Of a stretch of DNA of 64,000 nt, positions 1-10,803 are shown in pieces. A program made the position numbers and the translations under genes. The notes under the pieces were generated by a model. It saw nothing but the letters and a program-made list of their open reading frames with translations. It did not search any database and was not told where the DNA came from. The DNA lies in contig OY776119.1 in the NCBI GenBank assembly GCA_963675135.1, positions 69,681,727-69,745,726 of the forward strand. The letters run 5' to 3'. This stretch comes from Galeopsis tetrahit. Taxonomy: Eukaryota > Streptophyta > Magnoliopsida > Lamiales > Lamiaceae. Position 1 is the first letter of the stretch; each line of letters starts with the position of its first letter.

Positions 1-1456
1 TTAAAAAAATCTTGTAGCAATTTTTATAGTGTGATTATTCTTTTCGTGTTGTATTCTTACTAGCGTTGGAGGACAGGAAACCTGATTTGTTTTCTCAACT
101 TCCTACTATCCTGGATGTTTAGAAGGCATCATACACCCAGTTCACATACACAAATGATAATATTGTGTAAAATGAGTATTATTAGTACTTTATTCGTGTT
201 TGACATTTATATTTTTCTGTGCGGATATCTTAATATATCATCTTTTGATATTTATTCATGATATTTAACAATTATTTTATCGTATATTGAAAGTTTCATT
301 TTTTATGTCTATAGCTGAGTGGTAGAAGTAATTGTGGTGGAATACAAGGTAGAGTCACTCACTCAAATATTGGTAAAGGTAGAGGCAGAAGCATACGTGG
401 AGAGATCATCATTTCAGAGAGACCTTACACCGTTTAAGAGGGCTCCAATACAGTTTGAGAGAGCACCTACACTATATGAGAATGAAGAGGATTCGATCAT
501 GCCCTTGGTATTGATGATGATGGTGATTTCTAGGAGTTAATATTTATGTTATATTGTTAATTTATTTTTGTCGATGATGTGAATTGGAAGGATGATCAAC
601 ACTTGGATGTTTGTGATTACGATGTTTAAAACTTATTATTTGATTACGACGTTAATCATTTTAGATTGTATTGGATTTTGAAATTATTATATATTTTTTT
701 AACTTGATTATATATTTGAATTGCAATGGTATGTTGTGTAATTTCGATTGATTTTGATATGGCTTTTTAATATAGTAATAAACCTTAAATATTTTTTAAA
801 ATAAATTCTAATAAAAAAATTGTTGAAATTTACATTTCACAAATTTCACAATTGAATATTCCAACGATACATGCTCATTGGTTGGAATTTATATTCCATC
901 AAAATAATGTCATTGGAATTGACATCGGAATTTGATTTGAATAATTTTCCAACAATTGAAGTTCCAATGACCAATATTTGTTGGAAAAATTCCAACGGAA
1001 AATAACTGTTGGAATTGACAATGAAATTTGTGATGGAAAATTTCCAATAGCTGAATATTCCAGCAGTACATATCCGTTGGAATGAAAAATTCCTGCGAGT
1101 TTTCTGTTGTTGGAATTAGTGTAGGAATTCACATTTTTAATTTCCAACATCTAAAATTCCAAAGGTCATAATTCGTTGGAATTTTTTCCAACGGAAAATT
1201 ACCGTTGGATTTGTCGATGGAATTTACGTTGGACAATATTTCAGCAGGTGAAAATTCCAACGATCAAGAACCGTTGGAATGTACCGTCGGAATTTTTTTC
1301 CGCTGGAATTTTCATTGGAATTTTGCAATTCCAACGCCCACTTTTCCAACGGTCGTATATTCGTTGGATATTCCGTTGGAATCAGTGATTCCAACGGAAA
1401 AAATGCAAAAATCCATTGGAATTTTTCTGTTGGAATTTGACTGTTTTCTTGTAGTG
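1..1456. mobile_element. CACTA (En/Spm) transposon, right end only
   Basis: The stretch ends at 1443-1456 with the reverse complement of CACTACAAGAAAAC, a classic CACTA terminal inverted repeat. Just inside it is a dense field of short subterminal repeats (see 855-1440). No matching left end is found in the window, so the element continues past position 1. It abuts base 27 of an LTR that is complete at 13546-14864, so it was inserted into that LTR. The interior (1-840) is AT-rich. An open frame at 319-540 has no recognisable domain and I do not call it a gene. Confidence 0.8.
855..1440. repeat. CACTA subterminal repeat field (TTCCAACGG motif)
   Basis: The motif TTCCAACGG and its complement CCGTTGGAA recur in both orientations about every 20-40 bases. 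Such repeats are the expected transposase-binding region of a CACTA element. Open frames on both strands here (for example 1205-1462) are by-products of the repeat and are not called. Confidence 0.8.
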
Positions 1457-2748
1457 GAGTAAGCTAGTGAAAATGTCTAGAGGGGGGTGAATAGACTTTT
1501 CAAAAATCTTTCGAAATATCAAAGTACAATATGCGGAATACGAAATTAACAATGAGCCAAATTCAAGATTATACTCAACTTATTTTCGAGAACTCTGTTC
1601 TATACTCAACTAGTCAAGTTCAGTTAAGTAGTTAAAACAATTAAGCAATTTAAACAATTAAAACAGTAAAGTAAATCAAACACGAGATTTATAGTGGTTC
1701 GACAACTTGTCTACATCCACTCTCACAAACCCAGTTGTGAAATTCTTATTAACTCGTCCAATGGAGTAATATGTTCTTGTGGCTTTAAGTCCCAAGAAAT
1801 AAGACTTAGATCTTCTCGATAACACTACCAAGTGCCTCTTCGATCTTACTAGCGATTTACAAGTATCTAGCAACTTGAAACAACAAAAGAAAATAAAACT
1901 TCTCTTCGTTCAGTAGTAGCCTTCTTTGATCTTCACTTGACTTGTGTAGCTTCACTTTCTGAACTTCAATCTCTGAGAGAAATTTCTTCACTTGAATCTT
2001 CAATAATGCTTGCAGTATCAATATTTCAGTAGTCGTATCAGTATCTCAGTAATCAGTAGTCTTCAAATGATAAACTCCTTCAAGTATTTATAGACTTCGA
2101 ACTTCAAGAACTCAGGTAGTTGTAACCAACCTTTCTTGATAACTGATTTCAACTGAATCTTCTTATCCATACACGCGTTTCTTGTTACGAATTAGTTATT
2201 CTATAACTAACTTCTCCATCCTTATCTTTCACGCGTATTTGTAACTAACTTCATGTTAACTTGTCTTGTGTAGTCTAGTAGATGTACTTGTCTTGTAGTC
2301 CACTTGTCTTGAGTAGTAGACTGGTCTTCTCTTCTTGTGCAGTAGACTTCTAATAGAACTAATCTAGTCCTATCATCTAATCTAACAAGACTATTACATT
2401 ACTTTAAGCTTTTATAATACAAGCTTAGTCAACTTATAAATCTATATAACAAATCTATCTATTACATAAAAATATCATGAGCTCTATACAGCAATTATAG
2501 CTCAAAAACAAACTAATCAATATAAACATATATGAACAGATATGAAGTACTTATACATCGTACTTATCTTTTAAATATAAACAATACTTTTCTTTTCATG
2601 TGAACTCTACTGATCTGTTCAAGATGACTTCAACTCAACTAGACTAGATTAGTCAACACTTAGAAAATATTCAAACTATTTTTGGCTTATCAAAACTTCA
2701 TCTCATCTTTTCATCATTTAGAACTTGTCTAGGATTCATATCCCAACA
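1457..2748 (-). repeat. 3' LTR of the Sirevirus-like element (truncated)
   Basis: Nearly identical to 13572-14864 and ending in ...CCCAACA next to the polypurine tract. The first 26 bases of the full LTR (13546-13571) are missing, and the CACTA terminus sits at the break. GAG follows the CACTA end, as expected for one half of a 3-bp target duplication. Confidence 0.9.
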
Positions 2749-2762
2749 ATTTCCCCCTTTTT
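2749..2762 (-). other. Polypurine tract of the Sirevirus-like element
   Basis: On the minus strand this reads AAAAAGGGGGAAAT directly before the LTR start TGTTGGG. This is the standard position and composition of the primer for plus-strand DNA synthesis. Confidence 0.85.
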
Positions 2763-2923
2763 GATGAAGCCAAAACTACTTGAATCTTTTCTCATTAGTA
2801 GACTAGTTAAGTAGTTATCTTGTCTTTAACACCAAATAGTACTTTATCTTTTTATTCATTCAGAAATAAGATCAGTAGATATTACAAAGACTTCAAAAAT
2901 AACAAAATCAGAACAAAACTAAA

Positions 2924-5900
2924 CTATACTGAAAAGTTACCTCTTTCTGAATCTGGAACACAGAAAGCATTTAATAGTCTAGTATGAATTTCCTTGATAT
3001 GTTCTTCATCTTCAATCTTCTCGTTGTCCAGTAGCTCATCTTCATACTTCTTAATCTGGTTAACATCAGCCCTTTTACCAGAACTAGTCATGGGACACTT
3101 CCATTTCGGAAAACCAGGAACAAGAATATTAAAATTCGCACTAGCAGAGATCCTTATGATCAAATTCCAGAGCATCTTATGCTGTCCTTCCATGAATTTA
3201 TCAAACATAGCATAGAGATCGTCAGAGTTATCAGAATCTCCAAACTTCCTGATAATCCAGTGATCTAGTTCCCACTGCCTTTTCACTTTCATCCATTCTT
3301 GACGATGTTCTTTGTCAATGAAGTGGTCAATGAGCTTGTCTTCTATTTGATCTTCATCAGACTTCTGCTTCAACAAACTTTCAATGTGCTTCTCAATTTT
3401 CTTCTTCTTAGCATAATGAGCTTCATCACTTGGCTCATCAATCTTTTGCTTCTTCATAATAGTTGACTCAGGAGTAGGTTCTTCAATATGAATAGACTTC
3501 CTTTTCGATACCATTCTTGTCTGAACTTCAGCTTCTGGAGATGCAATAGCCTTGCCCTTCTCCTTCTTCTTCAACTCATCTGCTTCAGCCCTGGCTTGGT
3601 CAAGTTCAGCAGTCTTAACCAACCTGCCTTTGCCTCTCTTAGGCCTCTTAAGATCTTGAATGGCTTCAGCAGCATCTTTAACCTCTGGTTCAGCACTAGA
3701 TGTATCTTTCTTATCTTTCTCACTTTCAGCAACAAATTCAACTCGACTTGCCTCTTCCCCCTTTTTGGCTTCATCAGATGCCTTGAGAGAGAAAAGAGAA
3801 GTGAAACGAGTCATTTCTTCCATCATAGCTTGCTTCATAAGGTGTGTAGCTTTCTCAATCTGTCTTTGATGAGAACCTTCCTGACTCATCTTATCAAGTC
3901 TGGTCGCCACCAACTCCAGCTTCTGAGTAGATAAATTCAACTCATTCTTAAAATGAGTTGCAGTCAGACGTAACTTCTTATTTTCATCAGTCATAGCAGA
4001 GATAAGTTGTTGAGCCTGAGCTAACTGATCATAAGCTTCCTTCCTCTGAACATCAGCAACTTCGATTCTCGCTCTATAGACTCTTTCCAATTTCCTGGAT
4101 TCAGTAGCTAGAACGCGAGCAAAATCGACTGAACTCCTCTCTGAGTATTCAATTTGATCTTGGAGAAATCCTTCAAGCTGATCAAACATGTGTTGTCTGT
4201 ATTCATCATCAATCTGATTGACTGCATTGACGATCATATCTTTTGAACTTGTCACAAGGATACTTTTTTGTTCAATAAGAGTTTTCTTCAATTCAGACTT
4301 AAGAAACTCATCAATTGACGATTTGATGACAACCTTCAATTCGTCCTTCAACTCATCTATTGAGGCGGCTGGGATAGCTTGAGACGACTGTCCAACCTCA
4401 ACATGAGTAACATCAAGCATGACTTCATCTACTGGAGTTAAAACTTTCACCAACTGATCTTCTGAAGCAGTAGTCAAGACCTCGTCTTCGACTAGTTGAA
4501 CCTCTGGAAGCACACTTCCAGCAATAGCTCTTAAATTAAGTTGGGGAGAGTAAGAAATAATAGCTAACCTTGCTTCACGAGCCTTCCTTTCAGCAGTAGC
4601 CATGTCCTTCTTCAATAAGGCATGCAACTTCTCCATGTATCCACATAACTCAATTGGAAGTAAAAAATCAGAATATCGATTAATAAACTTGAAATCTGAT
4701 CTTGGACTATCAGCATGGTCCATCTGAAATTTGAACACAATGCCTCTCAACTGATCTGAGACATTGTCTAAATCTATGACTGGATCAGTAGACTGGATCA
4801 ACTCAGCTTGACCAGCTTCAAACATCACAATATCTTGCACAATATCAAGGTCTGGAACCTGAACACCCACATCAAACTGGAATTCTGAACTCATCAAGTC
4901 GTCAGAAATACCAAGTAATCTTTTGGCAAGAGCAGTGATAGCATGATTTGGGAAAAGCTCTGAATGATCACAAACACCACTATTCTCCTTCTGCTCCATT
5001 TCCCAATCCATGAAATTAGAAATGCCACCTTTCCCTAAGATGACTTCGAAGAGATCGTCTGTACCAGACTTCTTCAAGGCCACCCAAGTGCATATTCTAA
5101 CCAGTTTCTCAAACTGTTCTGAAGAGTAGTCGACTTCGACAGATGAGAGTTGCTTCTTCAAATTTTTGCTCATCTTCGAACGGATTCGCTTTTCTCTTAG
5201 ACACATGGGATAGTAGACCAAGGATTCGAATCTAGCTTCAGTCAGGGTTTGAGTAGATTGGGGTCTCTAACTCAGTTGTTGCAGTGACAACTATCGTCTG
5301 ATCTGAAGTAGATGAGATAAAGGGTTCAACATATTCTGTTGAGGGTAAGGATAAACTTTGGTCTATGGTTTCTTGGGGCTTTGACGTGTCTTGGTTTGGT
5401 GTGACAACTGTCGGAGTATCAGTTGTATCTAATATGGGAGTGTTTTCGGGTAGGCTGACCCTCAGTGGATATACTGGCAGCACTTATGAGGTTGAGGGAA
5501 TAGGTCTAGGCCTAGATCGATGTGATCTTGCCTTGGTTCGAACAGAAGAGGGAATAATGGGAATAGAAACATCTTGAGAGGAAGTACTAACCTTCGAACT
5601 TGACTCTTCTGGAGAAGGATGAGTTCCAACTCTCACTAGCGTATATAACTCGGGAATTTGAGAACTTGGCTCTTTCTCCTCTTCCGACTGAGTCTTCTCA
5701 GAGTCTTCTGCACTAGATGAGTCTTGTGCAGCTTCCATTGACTTGTCTTCAGCGGACTCATCTTCTGAAGAACCAGACGCACCAGCATAAGGCAAAGCTT
5801 CCATGGGGTCAATTCTGGCTTGCCTAGGTGCAGCTGGCCTAGCAGCAACTTGTTTCCTCACTGCCCCCTTTTTCAAGTAAAATTTCAAAGGATGGAATGG

Positions 5901-6785
5901 CTTTCCTTTACTCCATTCCGTCTTGTTTGGCATTAGGAGAGGAAGTAGGATACTTAACTTATTACCATATCCAACGGCAGTAGACACCACCCAATTCCGA
6001 GTATTGTCATCTACTCGAACACTGCGCTCAAAATACATGATTCGATCTGCAATTAGCTTGAACCAATTACATTCAGTGATACCATCAAAAATTACAGCCA
6101 TAACCCTTGCCTTCATAAAGGTCACAGAGTCATGAGAACCAGTCGAACTTAACAAAATTTTGCTGGCAATATCCAATAATGTGCGATATTTTTTAAGAAG
6201 ATCCCCCTTCTTGACTGGAGCATACTTGCCATCTGGTTTCTGCTTCAGCTTCTTGCCACAGAAAATGCTCAAGTATCGAATTTCTTGCCCAAGAGCATAA
6301 TTATCAACGTCAATTGTTCCGATGGGCAGCTTCAGATGATTGAACATCGCTTCTCGAGTGATTTGCACACGATCTTCACCAATGAAAGACTCAAGAATAT
6401 CGCCTTGCCTGATGACGTTGGCATAGAACTCTAGCACCTCCTCCTCCAAGACCACTTGAGGAAATGATTCTAGATAAGGTTTGAGCCCACATCGAGTGCA
6501 TTTAGTCAGAATCTCGGCATTGTCATCTGAGTGATTGCCTTTGAAGAACACAGATGGTTCAACATTCACTTTGTTATCGGAGATGTACCGGCCTAGGTCG
6601 AATGTGACGTGCATGTTGGTTCTAAGATCGAAGATAGATCGAATAGACATCTCAAAAAGATCAGTAAATAGATTGCTTGAGAATAGGGAGAGGAAAATCT
6701 TCTTGAGAGAAAGGGAGTTAGAAAAATTGTGACTAAGTCGTGTGAGAATTTGGGTTTTGATCAAGACGGTTAAGACCTTTGGCAT
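2924..6785 (-). pseudogene. Envelope-like extra region of the Sirevirus-like element
   Basis: Lies between pol and the 3' LTR in the same orientation, where Sireviruses such as SIRE1 carry an extra envelope-like reading frame. It is read as 6785-5484 (433 residues), 5483-5238 after one in-frame TAA, and 5221-2924 (765 residues) after a frame change. The likely real start is the Met at 6650 (MSIRSIFDLR), because the 45 residues before it look like translated leader. The first part has a globular domain like those labelled putative plant transposon protein, then an acidic Ser/Glu-rich tail. The last part is mostly helical, with a probable coiled coil near residues 370-450, then a Lys-rich segment. 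I see no clear signal peptide, fusion peptide or membrane anchor, so an envelope role is by position only. Confidence 0.6.
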
Positions 6786-7501
6786 TCGGTTACGGAACCG
6801 AGAGTATTATGTATTTTGATATTGTAAACTTTGAAATCCGCCCCTTCTTAGTTAGAATAGAGGAGTGAACTCATCTGTCCTAGTTTAGATGAGTGAGAAC
6901 TGGATGGATACACCACATCAAATGAGAGTGTATAAATCTAATTCAAGGGTTTTCAAATTTTATCAATACCTAATTACTATAATATCCTTAATCCGTTTTG
7001 AATAAACACTTAGCATTGTAGAATCAAAAGAACACTTAGCTTGTCTGTTCGAGTCCATCCAGAACAGACGAGTAGACTCAAGCTTCACCAGACGAGTTGG
7101 CTTAAGTACACAAGACGAGTTCCCCCTTCGTCTGTGCATGTCTATTCTGAACATCGAACGACTTCATGTACCTATCTTATCACATTCAACGTGTAATCGA
7201 TGGTACAAGTAAAGTAACAATAAATAAGATGAATATCAATCTAAAGCAATGATCAAGGGTTCGAACAAGATGACTATTGACTATCATAAGAGTCAACATA
7301 AGGATATTTAAGAAATCATAGATTCCCCCTTAATTGTTTATTCCCTTATTATTACCCTCAGCTTTACCAGCTTCCTCATCGGGTTGTCTGGTCATCTTGT
7401 CTAGCCTTGTATACCTGTCTGTTGTGTGAGTAGTCGAGTGCTCTAGTCTAGTGATCTTGTCTCCATATTTCGTTTGATGTACCTGTCTGGTTAGTACACA
7501 A
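6786..7501 (-). other. Non-coding spacer between pol and the envelope-like region
   Basis: About 700 bases inside the Sirevirus-like element with no supported reading frame. If the envelope-like region is expressed from a spliced RNA, an acceptor site would be expected here, but none can be singled out. Confidence 0.4.
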
Positions 7502-10500
7502 CTATAGGCAAGTAGGGTCTAAATCAATTAGCCCTAAACTAATGCATAACTCACGAAATCGTGCCTCAGCTAATGGTTTTGTAAAAATATCAGCTCTTTG
7601 AAAATCAGTATGAATCTTTTCCATGCGAATATCCTTCTTTTCTACATGATCTCGTATGAAATGATGTTTCACATCAACATGCTTACAACGTGTGTGTAAT
7701 ACAGGATTTTGTGTAATGGCAATTGCACTATTACTATCACAGAAAATAGGAACATTTGATTCACAAATATTATAATCTCTAAGCTGTTGAATAAGCCATA
7801 ATAATTGACTACAACAACTACCAGCAGCCATGTACTCGGCTTCAGTAGTAGAGGTAGCAACACTTGTCTGCTTTTTCGAAAACCATGAAATGAGTTTTGT
7901 GCCTAAGAATTGACAAGAACCAGATGTAGATTTCCTATCTATTCTACAGCCACCAAAATCAGAATCAGAGTAGCCACTTAGAGATAAATCATCATTTGAA
8001 GGATACCATATACCACGATTGATGGTGCCTTTCAAATATTTCAGAATCCTTTTAGTGGTTTCCATATGACTCTCTTTTGGATTAGCTTGAAAACGAGCAC
8101 ATACACCAACAGAGAATGCAATATCAGGTCTACTAGCAGTCAAGTACAGTAATGAACCAATTAGACCACGATAATATGTTTGATCAGCACACTTACCTTG
8201 TTCGTCTGGGTCCATTCTGTATGTAGGTAGCATAGGTACGCCAGCAGACTTGCATGTCTTAATACCATACTTATCTAGAAGATTTCTAGTATACTTTGCT
8301 TGATTTATGAAAATCCCTTCAGGAGTCTGTTTTACTTGAAGACCAAGAAAGTAATTCATTTCACCCATCATAGACATTTCAAATTTACTTTGCATGAGTG
8401 TTGAGAAACTTTCACTCAGCTCTTTGTTAGGTGAACCAAAAATGATGTCATCTACGTAAATTTGGACGAGTAAAATGTCTTTCCCTTCTTGTCTTCTAAA
8501 CAAGGTTCTGTCTACCTTGCCCTTAGTAAAACCGTTTTCTAATAGAAATTGAGAAAGAGTATCATACCAGGCTCTTGGAGCTTGCTTTAATCCATATAAG
8601 GCCTTCTTTAATTTGTATACCTGATAACCTTTGACTTCGAAACCTGGGGGTTGTTCAACATACACTTCTTCCGCAAGAATACCGTTAAGAAATACACTTT
8701 TAAAATCCATTTGATATACAGTAAATTTCATGTAAGCAGCATATGCAAGAAACAATCTAATGGCTTCTAGTCTAGCAACAGGAGCATATGTTTCATCATA
8801 ATCTATGCCTTCAGCTTGTGAATAGCCTTGGGCAACTAGTCTAGCCTTATTACGAACAACTACATCATTCTCATCTTTCTTATTCTTGAAAATCCATCGA
8901 GTGCCAACTACATTATGATGTTTCGGTCTATCGACAAGTTCCCAGACGTCATTTTGAACAAACTGATTCAACTCGTCTTGCATAGCGATGATCCAATTAC
9001 TATCAGCTAAAGCCTCTTTGATGGTTTTAGGCTCGATAGATGAGAGGAAACAACACCAGCAAAACAGAGATGGACTAGATTGTTCTTGTGACTCAAAGAG
9101 TTGTCGTCTAGTCTTCACACCAACAGTAGAGTCACCAATAATATTTTCAGTATTATGCGCTGATTTCCATGTATTTCTATTCTTAACAATAGTACTATCA
9201 TCTATATCATGTACAGCATCATGCATGTCAACATCATTATAATCAGAAGATTTAATGGGAGTAGACGAGTCGACTAGTTTAGACATGTCAACTGGTCTAG
9301 TTGAGTTACCTTGAATACTTACCTTCTTCTGGTCATCTGACTCGAGAGCTTTCATAAATGGATTGTAAGCTTGAACGGATTCATATACCTCTGAGTCTTT
9401 GTCAGATTCGATAGTTAACTCAGTAACTTTCTCACTGGTCTTGTTGGTAGACGAGTCCTGTTGAGATTCTTCGAAAACCACATGTGGTGTTTCTTCCACA
9501 CAAAGGGTTGAGTAGTTGAATACTCTAAATGCTTTGCTAGTCGAGGAGTATCCTAAGAATATCCCCTCGTCTGCTTTAGCATCGAATGCATTCAACTTGC
9601 TTTTCCCATTGTTATGGATGAAACACTTGCATCCAAATATATGAAAATATGAAACTCTGGGTTTTCTACCTTTCCATACCTCATAGGGCGTCTTACCTAG
9701 TGCTTTATTGATGGCACTTCTGTTTTGTGAGTGGCATGCAGTATTGATAGCTTCTGCCCAAAATTTCTGAGGCGTATTATACTCTGTCAGCATGGTCCTA
9801 CAGGCCTCCTTAAGAGTTCTGTTCCTTCGCTCTGCTACTCCATTTTGTTGTGGTGTCCTTGCTGCACTAGTAAGGTGCTGGATGCCACGCTTAGAACAAA
9901 ATTCTTTAATATAGCAGTTAATGAATTCAGTACCCTTGTCACTACGGATCTTGACAATTGACTGATTCTTCTCAACCTGTAACTTCTTCAACAGATCAGG
10001 CAAAAGTGTTTGTGTATCACTCTTCTTGTGTAAGAAGACTACCCAAGTGAATTTAGAATAGTCATCTACCACAACAAGTGTGTACCTTCTACCGTTCAAA
10101 GTTGGAGGAGTTATTGGGCCATGTAAGTCCATATGTAGAAGTTCAAGAACTCTACTGGTTGAGAGGGATGGAATAGATTTAAAGGAACCCTTTACCTGTT
10201 TACCTTTTTGACAGGACGTGCATACATGTGACTTATAGTAGACTTCATTGGGAATACCTTCCACAAGGTAGTCTCTGGCTATCTTATTAAGAACCTTAAA
10301 GTTTAGATGACAAAGGCGTCTATGCCAGAGCCAGCCAAGTTCTTTAGGATTCTTAGTAAGTAGACAGGTGTCCCTCGGACAACTGTTCCAGTTTACTATG
10401 TACACACTTCCTTGTCTAATGCCGACCAGTAAGACTGTGTGTGTTCTTTTGTCAATGATTTCACATTTCTGACTCTTGAACTGCACCTTGTATCCACGAT

Positions 10501-10768
10501 CACAAAATTGTGAAACAGAGAGTAAATTGTATTTCAAGCCTTCAACATAAGAAACATCTTGAATCTCTATGTCTCCATTCCGAATGTAACCAAATCCTTT
10601 GGTAACAGCAGTGGAGCTATCACCAAATATCACTTTTGGTCCTTCTTGCTCATGGTAGCTTGATAAGAGAGTCTTGGTACCAGTCATGTGGTGCGAACAG
10701 CCACTGTCTATGTACCAAGTTTCTCCTGTTGAGCCACCCTTCTTGTATAGATCGAGTCGACCCTGCAA
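7502..10768 (-). CDS. Copia pol polyprotein (protease, integrase, RT, RNase H)
   Basis: A 1,088-residue open frame with no internal stop. The protease active site WYIDSGCSHHMTG is at about residues 18-30. The GAG-pre-integrase zinc segment has H-H then C-x2-C (HRRLCH ... CTSCQKGK). The integrase core has its acidic residues at about 210 (HMDLHGP), 278 (RSDKGTEF) and 312 (NGVAERRN). Reverse transcriptase spans about 590-830, with the first Asp in QMDFKSVFLNG and the catalytic YVDDIIFGS near 770. RNase H ends the protein (STTEAEYMA, FCDSNSAIAI). All catalytic motifs are present, so the enzymes could be active. The start shown is only the open-frame limit: the N-terminal end of protease lies across a frame change at about 10770-10804 that separates it from gag. 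Confidence 0.9.
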   Translation of the reverse strand: MQGRLDLYKKGGSTGETWYIDSGCSHHMTGTKTLLSSYHEQEGPKVIFGDSSTAVTKGFGYIRNGDIEIQDVSYVEGLKYNLLSVSQFCDRGYKVQFKSQKCEIIDKRTHTVLLVGIRQGSVYIVNWNSCPRDTCLLTKNPKELGWLWHRRLCHLNFKVLNKIARDYLVEGIPNEVYYKSHVCTSCQKGKQVKGSFKSIPSLSTSRVLELLHMDLHGPITPPTLNGRRYTLVVVDDYSKFTWVVFLHKKSDTQTLLPDLLKKLQVEKNQSIVKIRSDKGTEFINCYIKEFCSKRGIQHLTSAARTPQQNGVAERRNRTLKEACRTMLTEYNTPQKFWAEAINTACHSQNRSAINKALGKTPYEVWKGRKPRVSYFHIFGCKCFIHNNGKSKLNAFDAKADEGIFLGYSSTSKAFRVFNYSTLCVEETPHVVFEESQQDSSTNKTSEKVTELTIESDKDSEVYESVQAYNPFMKALESDDQKKVSIQGNSTRPVDMSKLVDSSTPIKSSDYNDVDMHDAVHDIDDSTIVKNRNTWKSAHNTENIIGDSTVGVKTRRQLFESQEQSSPSLFCWCCFLSSIEPKTIKEALADSNWIIAMQDELNQFVQNDVWELVDRPKHHNVVGTRWIFKNKKDENDVVVRNKARLVAQGYSQAEGIDYDETYAPVARLEAIRLFLAYAAYMKFTVYQMDFKSVFLNGILAEEVYVEQPPGFEVKGYQVYKLKKALYGLKQAPRAWYDTLSQFLLENGFTKGKVDRTLFRRQEGKDILLVQIYVDDIIFGSPNKELSESFSTLMQSKFEMSMMGEMNYFLGLQVKQTPEGIFINQAKYTRNLLDKYGIKTCKSAGVPMLPTYRMDPDEQGKCADQTYYRGLIGSLLYLTASRPDIAFSVGVCARFQANPKESHMETTKRILKYLKGTINRGIWYPSNDDLSLSGYSDSDFGGCRIDRKSTSGSCQFLGTKLISWFSKKQTSVATSTTEAEYMAAGSCCSQLLWLIQQLRDYNICESNVPIFCDSNSAIAITQNPVLHTRCKHVDVKHHFIRDHVEKKDIRMEKIHTDFQRADIFTKPLAEARFRELCISLGLIDLDPTCL

Positions 10769-10803
10769 TAGATGATATTACATAATTTAGGTACCCTCGT
10801 TGT

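Noticed and set aside
319..540. 73-residue frame in the CACTA interior
   Set aside because: No family resemblance, and an alternative frame is as plausible; composition gives no support.
1676..1873. 65-residue frame, identical in both LTRs (also 13791-13988)
   Set aside because: It lies in the LTR, is duplicated only because LTRs are, and has no recognisable domain.
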